DNA of 64,000 bases from Ciborinia camelliae (Eukaryota; Ascomycota; Leotiomycetes; Helotiales; Sclerotiniaceae), in the NCBI GenBank assembly GCA_025890175.1, contig JANPYM010000002.1, positions 1,994,537 to 2,058,536 on the forward strand, read 5' to 3'. The notes beneath the pieces are model-generated. The model did not search any database and was not told the DNA's origin. It saw only the letters and a program-made list of their open reading frames with translations. The first letter of the stretch is position 1, and every line of letters starts with the position of its first letter. The position numbers were made by a program, and so were the translations under genes. This document shows, piece after piece, positions 47,796 to 59,941 of this stretch.

Positions 47796-49346
47796 GGATA
47801 TGTTAGTTTGTTGGAGTATCTCCCTAGATAGTACTTATTATTCACATGATTGACCCCCATATTCTCAATACTTTGCTGGAATGGTAGTGGTTATCAGACA
47901 AACTGGATACATGACTTGGTATTCGTTATCCTGCAGTTGCTTTAGCCACTTTAAGGAGGTTCATGCGGAATCTTTGCCATTGTCGTTTAATTTTAAAAGT
48001 GGCAGGAGTAACTTTCCGGATCGATACTCGAAAGCCAACGATAATTCCTCTGCGTGTCTATGAAGATGGATAGTTTAGTTTGAGACAATAATGCATTCAA
48101 GTATAAATTACTTTGAATTCTTCAATCCTTTTGATACCCCTAAATAATCTGACGTGCAAGTAGAATTAGGTACAGAACAGTATGGACTTCTTCATAGTTA
48201 GTTTGTAACGAGTTATGAAATTAGCTGTTGCACGCTTCCCCATAAGTACCTACCTATCGCTGATTCGCTTCCAGCCCCTTCATGGATGAATTGGTTTTGG
48301 TTTCTATGGTATACCGTAATCTAAGCTTATGCTCGGAAAATAAAACCTCTTAAAGTTTAGCGTCGGTAATCGAGGTATAGATTACATATACAGTAGAACC
48401 TTAACTTTTTGATCATGAACCTCGAACCTCTTCAAGTTGCAACAACAACAACATTTATATTATTTATGCCCCCAATCCTATACATCGTCTCTTTGTATCT
48501 ATGAGTTGGAGTAACTGTTTCAAAGGTTTCGAAAAATCTAGAATGAGCTTTACCGTATTTACCTTTTATTCACATCTAAGTTGAGCGGGCCCAGGATGAA
48601 ACCAGGGGACAATGCGTGAAACCGACTACCATCATCAATTTCTTCAATGCAATGCGTGACCACCAGTCAGTGTCTACAGCTTCAGCTTACTGCTGCGAAC
48701 CTCACAATTATGTTGCAGTGATCTGCCGCATCCTTTACAGTTCTTAACAGGGGCATCGTTTAGCCTAGAGTCTCATGTCAAACGCAGTAATGCTTGAAAG
48801 GCTGAACCCTAAGTTCGATATCGTCTGGTCCATAGTGACAGAGCACAATATTGCGAGTGTAGGTGTGGTCTAGTAGACTCTTTTCCCTCGTGAATGTCGC
48901 ACATACCAATCCTTTACTGCGGTTTTGGATTACGTCTTTTATGTCCAATTCTCGGTTTGCCCCCAGATTCAAATCCAATACATGGCGATTCCGAGAGTAG
49001 CATAGACCGTTCACACCTGTCGATTGTCTGCCAAACCAGCATGTCGCAACTCTCTTCTCCATTCTGTTAGCTAGTGGATCTTTTGGAGGCCCAAGATTAT
49101 CGACTTGGTTGCCTCTTGGTTGTTGCTTTTACTTGTCAACCGTTTATTCTCTCACTTGCGTTCTACACACGGCTGGATCCTCAATTCCTTTCTTTTATTA
49201 TTATTTTTCAATCAGATCTGGCATCTAGATTCTTCCGCTCACTATTGATTTCTTACGACTCCAACGGGAATTCTCATCAGTTCATGACAATATCCAATTA
49301 ACTTCTGTCGGTCGGCGATACGGGAAAAGGGCGACTTAGCAGAGGG
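47714..49346. other. 1.6-kb divergent intergenic region
   Basis: Lies between the GNAT gene and the membrane-protein gene. It contains a (GAT)n repeat at 47766-47794. A 94-codon minus-strand ATG frame at 49062-48778 has no recognisable motif and is not called. Confidence 0.5.
47766..47794. repeat. (GAT)n microsatellite
   Basis: About nine GAT units, just upstream of the GNAT start. Confidence 0.9.
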
Positions 49347-50983
49347 ATGAATTCGACAATGTCACCAATTAGAGATAAATCAGAGCAATATATGAACCAA
49401 TGGGTTCCAAGGACTGTTGTTCTAGACAGTCCGCCATTAGTGAAGAAGGATGGAGGAAACAATGGAAATGGAAAATACTGCGAGCGGGATGATGATGACG
49501 ACTGTCCATCAATAGCGGTGGTCACGAAGACTGCGTGGACTCAAATAACAAATACTGCTTGGACTACACAAACTGTTACTGCCTGCACCACGCAAACTGC
49601 GATCGCTACTTCATCAAGTGTGATGAGTGCAGTTGTTACTACACCAACTTCTACATCGAAATCCTTTGCGTCGACTTCAGTGAGTTAGGACGAGCTTTAT
49701 GTCGGTGGATTTACTAACTATATACAGATACCTATCACATCTGCTATAACTTCAATGCCAACAACAGGGGCATATACTGCATTCAATATACCAAGTTCAG
49801 AGCAGCCGGGAAGGAAAGGTTTATGTACTCTTCTCAACGGAGATTTATGTGCTACTGCCCCTGCATATGAAGGCATCAGTGCACCGACTGCTCAACTAGA
49901 CCAAGCTTCGTCGCTTCCTTCAATAATACCGCCTCATTTTGAAAAGTTCCACAACGATGATGATGATGATCTAAGTCCTTTGGCAGAAAAGCTTTTGATC
50001 ACTGCTGGATCAATTGGTTTGTTGTTCTAAATGAAATGATAACTAATTTTTACTGACTTTAATCAATAGCAATATTAGTCATCTTTGGAGCGATTATATA
50101 TCTAATCATTAGAATGAAGAAATTAAACCGACTTGCAAGAGGAGATATAGTAGAAGAGGAGGCTCGTTGGTATGGATGGAGAAGAAACAGAGATGACCCT
50201 GGTCCTCCTATTTATGTTAGCGGCAAAATGTCACAGAATGAGTATCCCAAGGATGAAAAGTTCACTGAAAGGGAAATGGCTGGTTTCTATAATCCTGATA
50301 ATAAAGTACCCCTCGAACGCCCAGGATCTGCAACTGTAAATTTGCGGGAGCTGCGTAAAGATCTCCAAAGGCAAAACTCAACTAGGAACAGCCCAGTTGC
50401 CGACCCAGGTCAATCATACGGACCTCAGAGCAACGCAGGTTTCTATTACTCCCAATCAGAAAGTCTTAGATCTCAACAATCGGCACTATCAGGACAATCA
50501 GGACAATCTTCAAATGCTTATGATCATTCTCAAAGAGATTTCCATCGTATCAGCTATTTATCCTCAATATCGTCAGGATTTGGTGATTCACTTGCGATGC
50601 CTAACGATAGCGCTCCTCAAATTCCAGTCTCCCGATTTTCTTGGACCACGGCATCCCAAGGTGCGCCACAGAACCGAGACACCATATACACAACAACATC
50701 AGAAGAGACAGCTCCACGATTTCGTACTGTCAACTCGTGGGTAGCTCAACAAACGGGCCGGGTGGAACGGAAAAAACAAAGTGACTTGGAAATACCAGCG
50801 ATGCCAGAACTTCCTATTGAATTTGCCCACCGCTCACAAATTCCCGATCCTCTGTTCGTCAAAAAGCTTCAAGGCGAAGCGGGTGAGGATCCAGCTTTTA
50901 GCCACCACCCCGGCGATGAAATTAAGTTTGGAAGAGGCTCACGTGTTTCGAGCGCGATTTTGGATGGAAAGATCAGGTTTTAA
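49347..50983 (+). CDS. single-pass Ser/Thr-rich membrane protein
   Basis: Three exons (49347-49679, 49728-50016, 50070-50983) give 511 residues. The outer part is Thr/Ser-rich (TKTAWTQITNTAWTTQTVTAC) with an acidic run DDDDD before the membrane. Splicing rebuilds one transmembrane helix, LLITAGSIAILVIFGAIIYLII (about 200-221), followed by a basic stop-transfer RMKKLNRLARG. The 290-residue inner tail is hydrophilic, with PGPPIYVSGKMSQNEYP, Gln/Ser-rich repeats (QQSALSGQSGQSS) and the end GSRVSSAILDGKIRF. This design resembles fungal Mid2/Wsc-like sensors and Skg6-like proteins, but no domain is diagnostic. There is no signal peptide at this ATG, so either the helix acts as signal anchor or a 5' exon is missing. 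Confidence 0.8.
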
Positions 50984-52088
50984 TTAAACAACGAACGGAA
51001 AAACTCAAACAGAGAGTATACCATACGAGAGACGAAGTTTCATGAATTGTGGTTCCACATTTCATTTGTTCTGTATACCTGTATCTTTTTATCTATACAA
51101 TCATTCCAGCCTGGTGCTTGATTTCGACAGGATTTGCATAGCGGGGAGCCGGGAGCATTTTGCACGTTTCTGGGCATTTAGTGGTGTCTGACTAACTGGT
51201 TGGTTTGTTGGTTGGTGGGATGATTTGTTGATATTTTTTTACTTCGTGGGGAAAAGGGCATTGGATATCGACACTTATAACATATTGTAATGGCACGACG
51301 ATGGAAAAAGTGGAATGGCAGGTGTGTTTGAGGAACAGGCTCAACACACTGTCGAAAATAGAGTCTTGACGTACTCCTGTGAGGCGGCGCATGAATGTAT
51401 GATTTGGATGGCACGGAAGATGATATGATGCAAACGAGTTAAGATGGGATGAGAATGCGAATGCGACGGACAAGGTGGGTTTTTAGAGGGGTGGAAGGAG
51501 AGAAAGAGGAGAGATTGTCTTATTTTTTTCTGTCTGTAGCTTTGTCGCATACATGAGTGTAGTGATTCTAGTTTTTAAATAACATTAGAAGGTTTTAAAT
51601 CGATGTGGTGCATCTATCTTTCTTCGTGTTCTTGGTCTTCTTCTTTTTGTTCTCCCAGTACCTTCTTCTCAATATCATATCATCAGAGAAACCATTTCCT
51701 TACCGGAATCCCCCCCCTCTCTCTCTCTGACTTGTGCATTTTTCCTTCCTTCGTTCATCCATCTTTTCTTTCTTAAACATTCTCTCTATCTTTTTTCTAC
51801 TCCGTAGAGCTGCTCGCTTAGTAACACAGACAGTCTACCTACCTACCTACCTAGTATTTACTTACTTACCAGGTACTCTACTACTACACTACACTATACT
51901 ATATACATCACATAGACTTGATGACCTCGGTATCTAAAACACAGCCATCTCGCGCAAGTTCAGCTCGCTCATCTTCCTTCCTCCTTTCCTTCCCTCTGTC
52001 CTATTGGGAACTCAATGGTTGGTAGTTGGTAGTTGGTAGATTGGCATGGATGGGGTTTTTAAATTTTCTGCTTTGGATTTCTTTCCGT

Positions 52089-52137
52089 GTATGTATGTAT
52101 GTATGTATGTATATATGTATTATGTATGTATATATAT
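52089..52137. repeat. (GTAT)n / (AT)n microsatellite
   Basis: Tetranucleotide GTAT repeats passing into TATATA. Confidence 0.9.
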
Positions 52138-52288
52138 ACGTATTCCAAGTTCTGTAATTGATTGGTAGCTGGGTGGGTAAGTGAGTAGGTAGGTATGTAA
52201 TCTATAGTATTACATAAAGGTCAGTTTACTGGAGCCTTTCTTTTGGGGGGTTTTTTTATATACATATTTCTTAGATGATTACCTCTGG

Positions 52289-52290
<2 letters not shown>

Positions 52291-52328
<38 letters not shown>
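52291..52328. repeat. (GA)n microsatellite
   Basis: About 19 uninterrupted dinucleotide units. Confidence 0.97.
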
Positions 52329-52330
<2 letters not shown>

Positions 52331-53565
52331 CTCCAAGCATCCTTTCTTTTCTTTTCCCTTCCCAATTCATGAATCACATCACGAATCATATCACTAGGTA
52401 AGGTATGCAATATACATGATACATGATGGAAACACCTCCAACACATACCAACAAACCCCCACATCCTTCCGCGTCATTACAATTTACCAACAACAATATC
52501 GATCACAAGACAAGCGAAAATCCTCGCTTCCGGCCCTGGACGACCGAGGAGGGCACACTACACAGTGAGGCATGGTACGGGTTGTCCAACCCGTCCGTCT
52601 TACTCCTTGACAAGTGCAACTGTGCAAGAGGCAACCCGACACCTTGAGAACATCATGATTCAAGCGAGCGTTTCCGGGCCGGTATCAAGATCCCAAATAT
52701 GCGCAAGTATAAATTGAGGGGAAAATAAGCACTCACACGCTTTTTGATCGACCTAGGTCCTAGGGCCTGGGTACTTTATAATAGGTACCGGCCCCCCTCG
52801 CGTATCTCAATCAATAATAAACATAGGCCTCGATACGTATTTAATAAAATTAGATACCTACCTAGATACCTCCAGCTATCCTTGAGCCAACATCTTTAAT
52901 ATTAGATGTATTCAACGCAGACTGCACAATACCAAATGATTCGACTATGCCTTTCCAAGCCTCATCTCATCTCCAAACCTTTTATTGCCAATTGCCAAAG
53001 TCTCCTCGGGTTACTTTTCGCAAACAAGAATATACAGAAGAATACATCCCAAATCCGCTTCCAAATCCATCTATAAAAAAAGCACCGTAGGTATAAAAAA
53101 TATAAAACCCCTTCCCCCCACCCCCCGTCAATTTAATTTAAAAAATTTAAGAATGATTTTATCAGATAGCCCTATTCCTAGCCCCCCTATTACAACCACC
53201 GCTACAACCACCACCACCACCACTACCGATACAATACACCAGTAGCAAACATTCGTATTTGTATTCTTAATACAGACATCCTTGAAACCTGCAAGCAAAC
53301 ACATACTACCGTAAATAAGCAACCAAAAAAAAGTCATAATTCATATATTCATATATTCATACTCCAAACCTAGACCTAGAAATCTAACTCCCCCTCCCCT
53401 CTCCTCCTCCCCCAAAATATCTAATATCCAATATCTCATAATGATATTCGATATTCAGTGTAATGTAATGTAATAATGTACTGTGTACCCATCCAAACCC
53501 AAAAAGCCAAAACCAAACCCAAACCCAAACCCAAACTCCACCATCATCAATCATGCTTGCCAGGT

Positions 53566-53599
53566 ATCACCATCACCATCACCATCACCATCACCATCA
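53566..53599. repeat. (ATCACC)n microsatellite
   Basis: Five to six hexanucleotide units in a C/A-rich tract. Confidence 0.9.
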
Positions 53600-53754
53600 A
53601 AAAAAGAACAAGAAAAAACAAGAAAAAGAAAGGGAAGAGGAATGAATCCCCTACACCCGTTACGCTCCCCCAATGCCCCATCTTTCTTTCATCCATCTAT
53701 CCACCCATCCCTCCCTCAATCTCCATCCACCCCTCCCCGCTCTTCAATCCCCAC

Positions 53755-55203
53755 CTAAAAGAAAACACTCCTCTTCTTCTGCATTTTCCTGCCCCCAAAA
53801 AACCCACTCGAGCTCGCCGTCCCCTGACTCGACGCTTGCAAATACGGATTATTAGCCTGCTGCTGGTGTTGGGGTCTCTGCGCCTGGGCCTGCGACGAAC
53901 CCCCCAACCAAGAATTCCCCATCGAACAACCAAAAGGACCCGTACTCAACGGTCTAGCCAACGGAGTCGACGCCGACGTTGACGCCGGCGCAGAGATCGT
54001 CGGTCTTCTCGGCGGCCGTGGCGATTCAAAGCGGACTCTCTGACCCTGGGAGACATCCCCCACAACAGGCGTGACACCATATTGAATGCGCAAGCGATCC
54101 GTTTCCTTAGCGATTTCCGCGTCTCTTTTCCTCTGTTCCTTTTCCTCCTGCTCCAACATCTTCTTGATTTCCTGTTGCTCGAGCAATTCGCGACGTTGGC
54201 GTTCGCGTTCCTCGGCTGCGACGATCGCTTTCAGACGCGCCGTTTCGGCGTCGATTTCCCACTGCGTGCGGGCATTGACGGGATGGGGAGGAGAGGCTCC
54301 GGTCGGAAGAGGTTGGGTGGTGCGGCGGGGTGGAGGATTGGGCGTGATGCCGCCGGACATTGTGGGGGAGATGGGCGCTTTGCCATTTTCACGGATGGGA
54401 GGACCGGTATTATTGCGTTTGCGGGACGGGCCGGGAGTGGTATTTGGGGAACTGATATTGAACATTTCGCGGCTGGCGTTGAAAAATATATCCTTGATGA
54501 CCGCCGCCGATAAGAGAAGTACTACTTCCAGACCCTTGAAATCCTCCACATCCACTCGATGCATATTGGGTTGATAGACGGTAAGATCTTTGCCCCCCTT
54601 GAACATGGCAATTGGGATATCCGGTTCCTTACTCCGCCGACCACCTTCTGTAGTTTTGCCCGCCAGGAAACACGACAAGTCCCTCGAAAACTTCCCATCT
54701 TTCTTCCACTTAAAGCCAACCTTGGGAGTGAAATCCGACGACGCGGGATCGCTCAGACTGCGATCCAGCGCCGAGGCAGAAGGAGCGCGAAAACTAATCT
54801 GGGGCATCTCGAATTCCCAATACGCCGAACTATTCCACGAGCCCGCGATCTGCTTCACCAGGACTTGTTGATCGGGGTTGTAGAGTTGGATGGCAAAACT
54901 CGTCGGGACGATGGGGACGGGGGGAGGAGGAATGCCATTGTGAGCCCGAATTTCGGCTTGGGAGAGCGTAGGTTGGGTCCACTCGGGTTGAACGAGTACT
55001 TCTGCATAGAGGACTTCAGGGTTGTAAGAATCGTACAGAGCGACGGCATAGCAGTTTTTCGAGGCTGGCAGATGGGGATCCGGTCGGCGGAATAGGTATT
55101 CGGGCTGGAGGTCGGAGCCATCTTGTCGTAGGAAGATGGGTGTTGAGAGAGGGCTATCGGTTGATCCTTTGAAAAAGAAGGTGGGGAGGTTTTCGTCAAG
55201 CAT
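53755..55203 (-). CDS. unrecognised protein: beta-rich N-terminal domain plus disordered coiled-coil tail
   Basis: A single open frame of 482 codons from the ATG at 55203; the frame extends upstream but without an ATG. Residues 1-270 look like a folded, strand-rich domain (LPTFFFKGSTDSPLSTPIFL, NCYAVALYDSYNPEVLYAEVLV, SAYWEFEMPQISFRAP, VGFKWKKDGKFSRDLSCFL, PIAMFKGGKDLTVYQPNMHR, LEVVLLLSAAVIKDIFF). A Pro-rich linker follows, then a Glu/Arg coiled coil (AETARLKAIVAAEERERQRR ... EQEEKEQRKRDAEIAKETDR), and the end is Ser/Gln/Gly-rich, closing RKMQKKRSVFF. The well-conserved look of the first domain suggests a protein kept across fungi, but I cannot name the family. No signal or membrane segment. 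Confidence 0.8.
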   Translation of the reverse strand: MLDENLPTFFFKGSTDSPLSTPIFLRQDGSDLQPEYLFRRPDPHLPASKNCYAVALYDSYNPEVLYAEVLVQPEWTQPTLSQAEIRAHNGIPPPPVPIVPTSFAIQLYNPDQQVLVKQIAGSWNSSAYWEFEMPQISFRAPSASALDRSLSDPASSDFTPKVGFKWKKDGKFSRDLSCFLAGKTTEGGRRSKEPDIPIAMFKGGKDLTVYQPNMHRVDVEDFKGLEVVLLLSAAVIKDIFFNASREMFNISSPNTTPGPSRKRNNTGPPIRENGKAPISPTMSGGITPNPPPRRTTQPLPTGASPPHPVNARTQWEIDAETARLKAIVAAEERERQRRELLEQQEIKKMLEQEEKEQRKRDAEIAKETDRLRIQYGVTPVVGDVSQGQRVRFESPRPPRRPTISAPASTSASTPLARPLSTGPFGCSMGNSWLGGSSQAQAQRPQHQQQANNPYLQASSQGTASSSGFFGGRKMQKKRSVFF

Positions 55204-56398
55204 GATGGATGATTTGATGCAGCTACAAGGCCTCACTGCTGCAAGATGTGGTTGGCCTTTTAGGTCCTGCAAGTCGTTTCAGAGTAAGCAGGTAAATAGA
55301 CGATTTGTTGGATGTTTCTTGATTGATTATGACTCTGAAACGGAGGAAATAATTATTTACAAGAAGTAAGGAAGGTATCTAGGTATGATAGAACTCGGCA
55401 ATATTGTGAGTGTGTTTACAAAACAGTATAAAAACTATCAGTAATGTGAAAGGTGGATACATATTACCTACTACCTACCGTACCTACCTGCTCACCGGGC
55501 TATGTCATATATAAAGTTCCGTAGATGAGGCTGAGCCGTGTTCCCGCAATGCGCATGCATTGATTTAACACGCGTAAGAAACTACCAGGTAGTTTAGTTT
55601 TGGAATGATGAATTAGATCTACAAACAATTCTTTCTAATTGGTTCGATTAGGATTAGGTATTTTTCGGCATCCGTCTTATCCACCCATCCATGGATGGAT
55701 TGAACCATTTTTATCTATTTTTACTATACTTTTGAAATCAATCTTAAACGTACCTACCTAGGTACCCGTGGACCTACCAGTTGACATTTTGGTTATGTAA
55801 GCTTCCATACACCAGCAACATGCCTGCCTACCTAGTAAACTGACGACCTAGATCAATTATTAGTAAAATAACCAACCTACCAATACAAATCACAATAAAA
55901 GGTGGATAAACACCCCAATCAAGTTAATTAAGGAGAAGGGTCATTGATCGATAAATCCTCTTCCTTTGATTTATATGTCTTCCTATCCCTAGCCTTTCTT
56001 TTCCACGCAAGCCAACCCAGCCCCCCCTCAGCTTTGCCTAAGGGATTCTTCCTTGAATTGACCCATCCCCGCCCTATCAGCTACAAGAAGCCGTCTGTAT
56101 ATCCAAACCACGAATTTCATCCAAGAACTCCCTTCCACAGTGAAATCCGACCAAGACGAATATTCAACCATTCACCTTATGATACGCCTCTGACAATATG
56201 ACCAGAAAATACCCCAAAACAGCTGGCTAGCCGAAAAATAACAAAAGTGGATTTACCCTGAATTTATAATCCCCAAAATTCCCTTTCCAATACACATACT
56301 ATCACAAGAGATTGTGGCATCGCCCACTTTCGCTATGCAGTGTAAACCAGTGCAGCAACTCCAAGAAATAATCTTCAATCCAAAAATACTGACTGGGG
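55204..56398. other. intergenic, CCTAGG motifs
   Basis: Upstream region of the unrecognised gene and 3' flank of STE50. TACCTACCTAGGTACC-type palindromes lie at 55466-55495 and 55750-55768. No gene recognised. Confidence 0.5.
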
Positions 56399-58009
56399 TC
56401 ATATAATGCCACCAGGAGGGTCGTATATGGAGTTGTTCCCACCGCGACTTCCATTTCTACCTTCTAGACCTGCGCTCCCAGGAACGTCTTGTATTCCCGG
56501 CTCTGTATTGGGGCTTATCTTCCTCAGCATAAACATAGGTTTTTTGCCCTCCTTGTCTAGTTGTTTAAATAGAATCAAGGGCTTTTCTTCCATACCCAAG
56601 CATCTTTCCTTGTCCCCATAAACGATGTATAAAGCGTATTGTTCCCAAGGTGCATTGATATTGTACTTCTTCAAAGCAGCGGGTAAGACCTTGTAGCATG
56701 GGTCTTCCATACTGACACGGAATGATTTGAAAATCTCGACCGAAGCACCCCCACCAGAGGAGGGCGGTTCAAGGGCAGGTGTTTGGGCTCGCCGTGAAGG
56801 TGCTGGTTTGGTACTATCGCGAGAGTATGTCGATGGAGGATACTGGTCGTTCTCGTTTTGAGGGAAAGTGCTGCGGCCAGGAGTCGGTTGTTGATCTGAT
56901 CGGTATGAGCGAGAGGCCAAAGTTGATCCACTCATATGAGAAGGAGGGGAAGTCGGCGAAGGTTGATTGGGCGAAGGTTGACCAGGGGATAATAATTGCG
57001 AACCGTTGTTCATAGCGTTGAGGTGCGAAGAAGATAGGACTGCTCGCTCTGCAGCATTTGCGGGGTCGAGAGCGTGTTCCATTAAAGATCTATCTTGTCC
57101 CGATTGTAAATTGAACGTAGGAGACGCGTTCTTGGGTGTTGACTCTAGGAACAGTTTTTTTGTTGAGAATTTCCGCGAAAGTCCTGATTGGCTTGAAGAT
57201 GGTGTCGGTGCAGGAGGTGATATCGTATTGTTGTTATCGTAAGAAAAAGAGGTTTGGTTGCTGGTCCCAGGAGGGTGATATGGTAAAGGTTGTCCTTCCT
57301 TAGCCATCCGAAACACTGGTAGAAGATCCTCCCGCAGTCGAGTATATTCAGCTGTCAGCCTTCGTAATTCCATCTCCGCGATGCTCATCCGTTCGTCTCG
57401 TAATCTTAATTGATCGACAAGGTTTTTGATGTCTTTGAGTGTCGCAGTGGCGTATTGGGCCTCGGCATCTGCTGCTGCAAACGAAGTCAGTCAAGATACC
57501 CAGTGCCTACAATCAACAAACTTACACAGTGGCACATAGTGATCGCTCTCTATAGGCACATCCTGCTTGATTTTGATATCGTAAACGTTCTTGAGAATTG
57601 TAAGTCGATGCCCCACACTTGCTATCCCCATCTCCTTCAGGTCATTATGCTGTAATGCTACCAATGCTTCTCCAACGATTTCATTTTCTAACCCACTTAT
57701 TAGATAAGAGTCAAAAGGTCAATCAATACCACTTTAAAGCATACCTAAGAATTGATCGCCATACTGCCGCAGTCCCAGACTACCTACGAAATCGGCGCAG
57801 TCATCTGCGGTCCACTCAGTTATGATGGCCTCCGGTAAAGTATCCCCGATGCCATGGTGGCCATATGTAGTCGGGGTGTGTTCGCTGGAGGAAAGGCCGT
57901 CGGAATCCTCTGAATCGTTGGCGAGGACCGGGGAACTGTTATGCACACTCCTCTCGTACTCGTCATCCGCATCAGATTCTGGGTATGCCGTGCCGGACTC
58001 GAATGCCAT
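56399..58009 (-). CDS. STE50: MAPKKK adaptor Ste50 (SAM + RA domains)
   Basis: Three exons (58009-57745, 57687-57526, 57474-56399) give 500 residues. Ste50 tethers the MAPKKK Ste11 to Cdc42 and to membrane sensors in the pheromone/filamentation and HOG pathways. The acidic N-terminus is followed by a SAM domain (about 63-130: ITEWTADDCADFVGSLGLRQYG ... LKEMGIASVGHRLTILKNVY, split by the first intron). A short coiled coil (about 150-185, RDERMSIAEMELRRLTAEYTR) and a Ser/Pro/Asn-rich linker follow. The Ras-association domain lies at about 385-460 (IFKSFRVSMEDPCYKVLPAAL ... ALYIVYGDKERCLG ... PMFMLRK). The tail is Gly/Asn-rich. Introns are GT-AG, 57 and 51 nt. Length and domain order match fungal orthologues. 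Confidence 0.95.
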
Positions 58010-59144
58010 AATTATATTTCAAAGGCAAAAGCGTAATGTTGCGCAGAATGGAGCAAAAAGACTTGGTCGCGGCAATTCAAACCAAGTTCCTCTACAAGAT
58101 TCGTAGATGCAGATGAAGTTGTTTCGCTTAACCTTCTATGAAGGGGAGGTCAAAGCTCGCTGCGCTTAAATTTATGGAGCGGGAAGCTGGTGGTGGGCAG
58201 TGGGTTAGTTTGCGGCACGACTTTCTTTCTTATTCCTTTTTATGGCTGGTGGGCTGGTCGCAGAGTGAGTACAGAGGAGTAAGTGGTGATTCAAAGTGAA
58301 GCGGGCGGTTTAACGGGTTGCTAATAAGTGAATGAAATGATAGATATTCCTCAAATGACAAATAGTTGGTGGTATACTGGCACGATCCTATGAGTGGGTA
58401 CAAATCAAAATTGTATTAGGATTAGATGATTATCGATAATACCTAGGTAGGTAGCACTCGTATTATGATTTATACCTAAATAGTAGGTAATTCAAAACGA
58501 TATTAGTATCGCACATATCAAGCAATAGTACCTAGATCTTGTAATTTATACCTAAATAGTAATTCAAAACGATATTAGTATATCCATAGAAACACATATC
58601 AAGCAATCAAGCAAATAAACCAAATCAACCAATAATCAATTTACTTAGAAAACAAATTATAACAAGATATTAAAATTATAAATTAACAACACAGAACCTA
58701 TCTTAAGTACCTACCTGTACCTATCACCGCTTCGAATTTAATATACATTCCTATAATTATCTACCTATCTACCTACCTAGTACTAATATCTAATATACAA
58801 ATAATTTTCCTTTTCATCTTTCATCTTTCATCTCTCATCTCTAATAACCACACCTAACACCCAGCCACCAGCCACCCACTCACCCACAAAACCCCCCAAA
58901 ACCCCTCCACCTGGACACCTCAACTCCACCTGGGCAATCAATAATAATAATAATAATACCTAGGTAGGTAACTAGGTAGGTAGGGAGGTCTGGAACAACG
59001 ATCTACCTATCTATCTAGATACCTATTATATAATGACCTAATGACCTAATATATAACATATACACCACCCCCTTCCCATCGCGAATCAATCAATCAATAC
59101 CTACCTAGGTACCTATACTAGATTACACTACCTCCCCACACTTA

Positions 59145-59349
59145 ACTCACTCACTCACTCACTCACTCACTCACTCACTCACTTACTCACTCACTCACTC
59201 ACTCACTTACTCACTCACTCACTCACTCACTCACTCACTCACTCACTCACTCACTCACTCACTCACTCATTCACTCACTCACTCACTCACTCACTCACTT
59301 ACTCACTCACTCACTCACTCACTCACTCACTCACTCACTCACTCACTCA
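59145..59349. repeat. (ACTC)n microsatellite, about 205 bp
   Basis: Roughly fifty tetranucleotide units with a few ACTT or ATTC variants, some 600 bases beyond the stop codon of the Bud14-like gene. Confidence 0.98.
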
Positions 59350-59393
59350 GAAACAACAACAACAACAACAATACCCAATACCCCCAACGCAAG

Positions 59394-59418
59394 ATCAATC
59401 AATCAATCAATCAATCAA
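59394..59418. repeat. (AATC)n microsatellite
   Basis: About six AATC units; a (TG)n run follows at 59470-59488 and (GATCCA)n at 59578-59612. Confidence 0.9.
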
Positions 59419-59941
59419 ATGCAGTCCATCTCACGGAAAAGGGGTACGAAAAAAAATACGCTACCAAATATGTGTGTGTGTGTGTGTGAACTTTATAAAG
59501 CCTTGGTAGTAGGTAGGTACCCAGGTAGGTAGGTAAACCCGCGAAAAAAAAACACGAGAATCTTTTGATATATATAGATTCAGATCCAGATCCAGATCCA
59601 GACCCAGACCCATCAAGAGCGTGATGTGATGTGATATGATGTGACGAAAGAAACCCCGCCTCCCCTCCCCCCCAAAAAAGAAAAGACCCAAGGGAAAAAA
59701 TAACCAGCCGATGACCATGCAAAAGCAGAAAACTATGTAACAAGGTGTGTGTGTGTTCCTTGCCAATGCCGAAATGAACAATTCTTTCAAAGATCCAATG
59801 TTGTGGTATAAGGTATCCCATCCCCATGCCCAAACCTTTCCCTCATTTTCCCCCAGTAGCGCCTGAATTTGTGCCCCCAAACCACTCCAGCTTCATCATA
59901 AATTCATTGATTCATCTAAGATTGAAAATCGGAATTCCGTG

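Larger units (their letters stand above)
50984..53754. other. 2.8-kb gene-poor stretch with microsatellites
   Basis: No convincing gene. It holds GTAT, GA and CACCAT repeats and several TACCTACCTAG motifs (51836-51852, 52855-52870). The plus-strand frames around 53480-53980 are low-complexity and overlap the next gene's 3' end. Confidence 0.6.
58010..59941. other. 1.9-kb repeat-rich intergenic region
   Basis: No gene. It combines dense TACCTAGGTAGG motifs (58440-59120), a 29-bp direct repeat of the type TTTATACCTAAATAGTA...TTCAAAACGATATTAGTAT (58470 and 58545) and several microsatellites. Confidence 0.7.

Noticed and set aside
48778..49062. 94-codon minus-strand ATG frame
   Set aside because: Complete frame, but no signal peptide, domain or codon pattern to support it. 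Could be reconsidered with transcript data.
53476..53982. 168-codon plus-strand frame rich in Lys, Pro and Arg
   Set aside because: Low complexity built on the CACCAT repeat and the antisense of the 3' end of the gene at 53755-55203.
54082..55095. Plus-strand frames of 143-178 codons opposite the unrecognised gene
   Set aside because: Antisense of a conserved-looking coding region with no motif of their own.
59411..59880. Two minus-strand frames of about 140 codons
   Set aside because: They run through TG and GATCCA microsatellites, giving repeated HTHTHT and DLDLDL residues; not protein-like.
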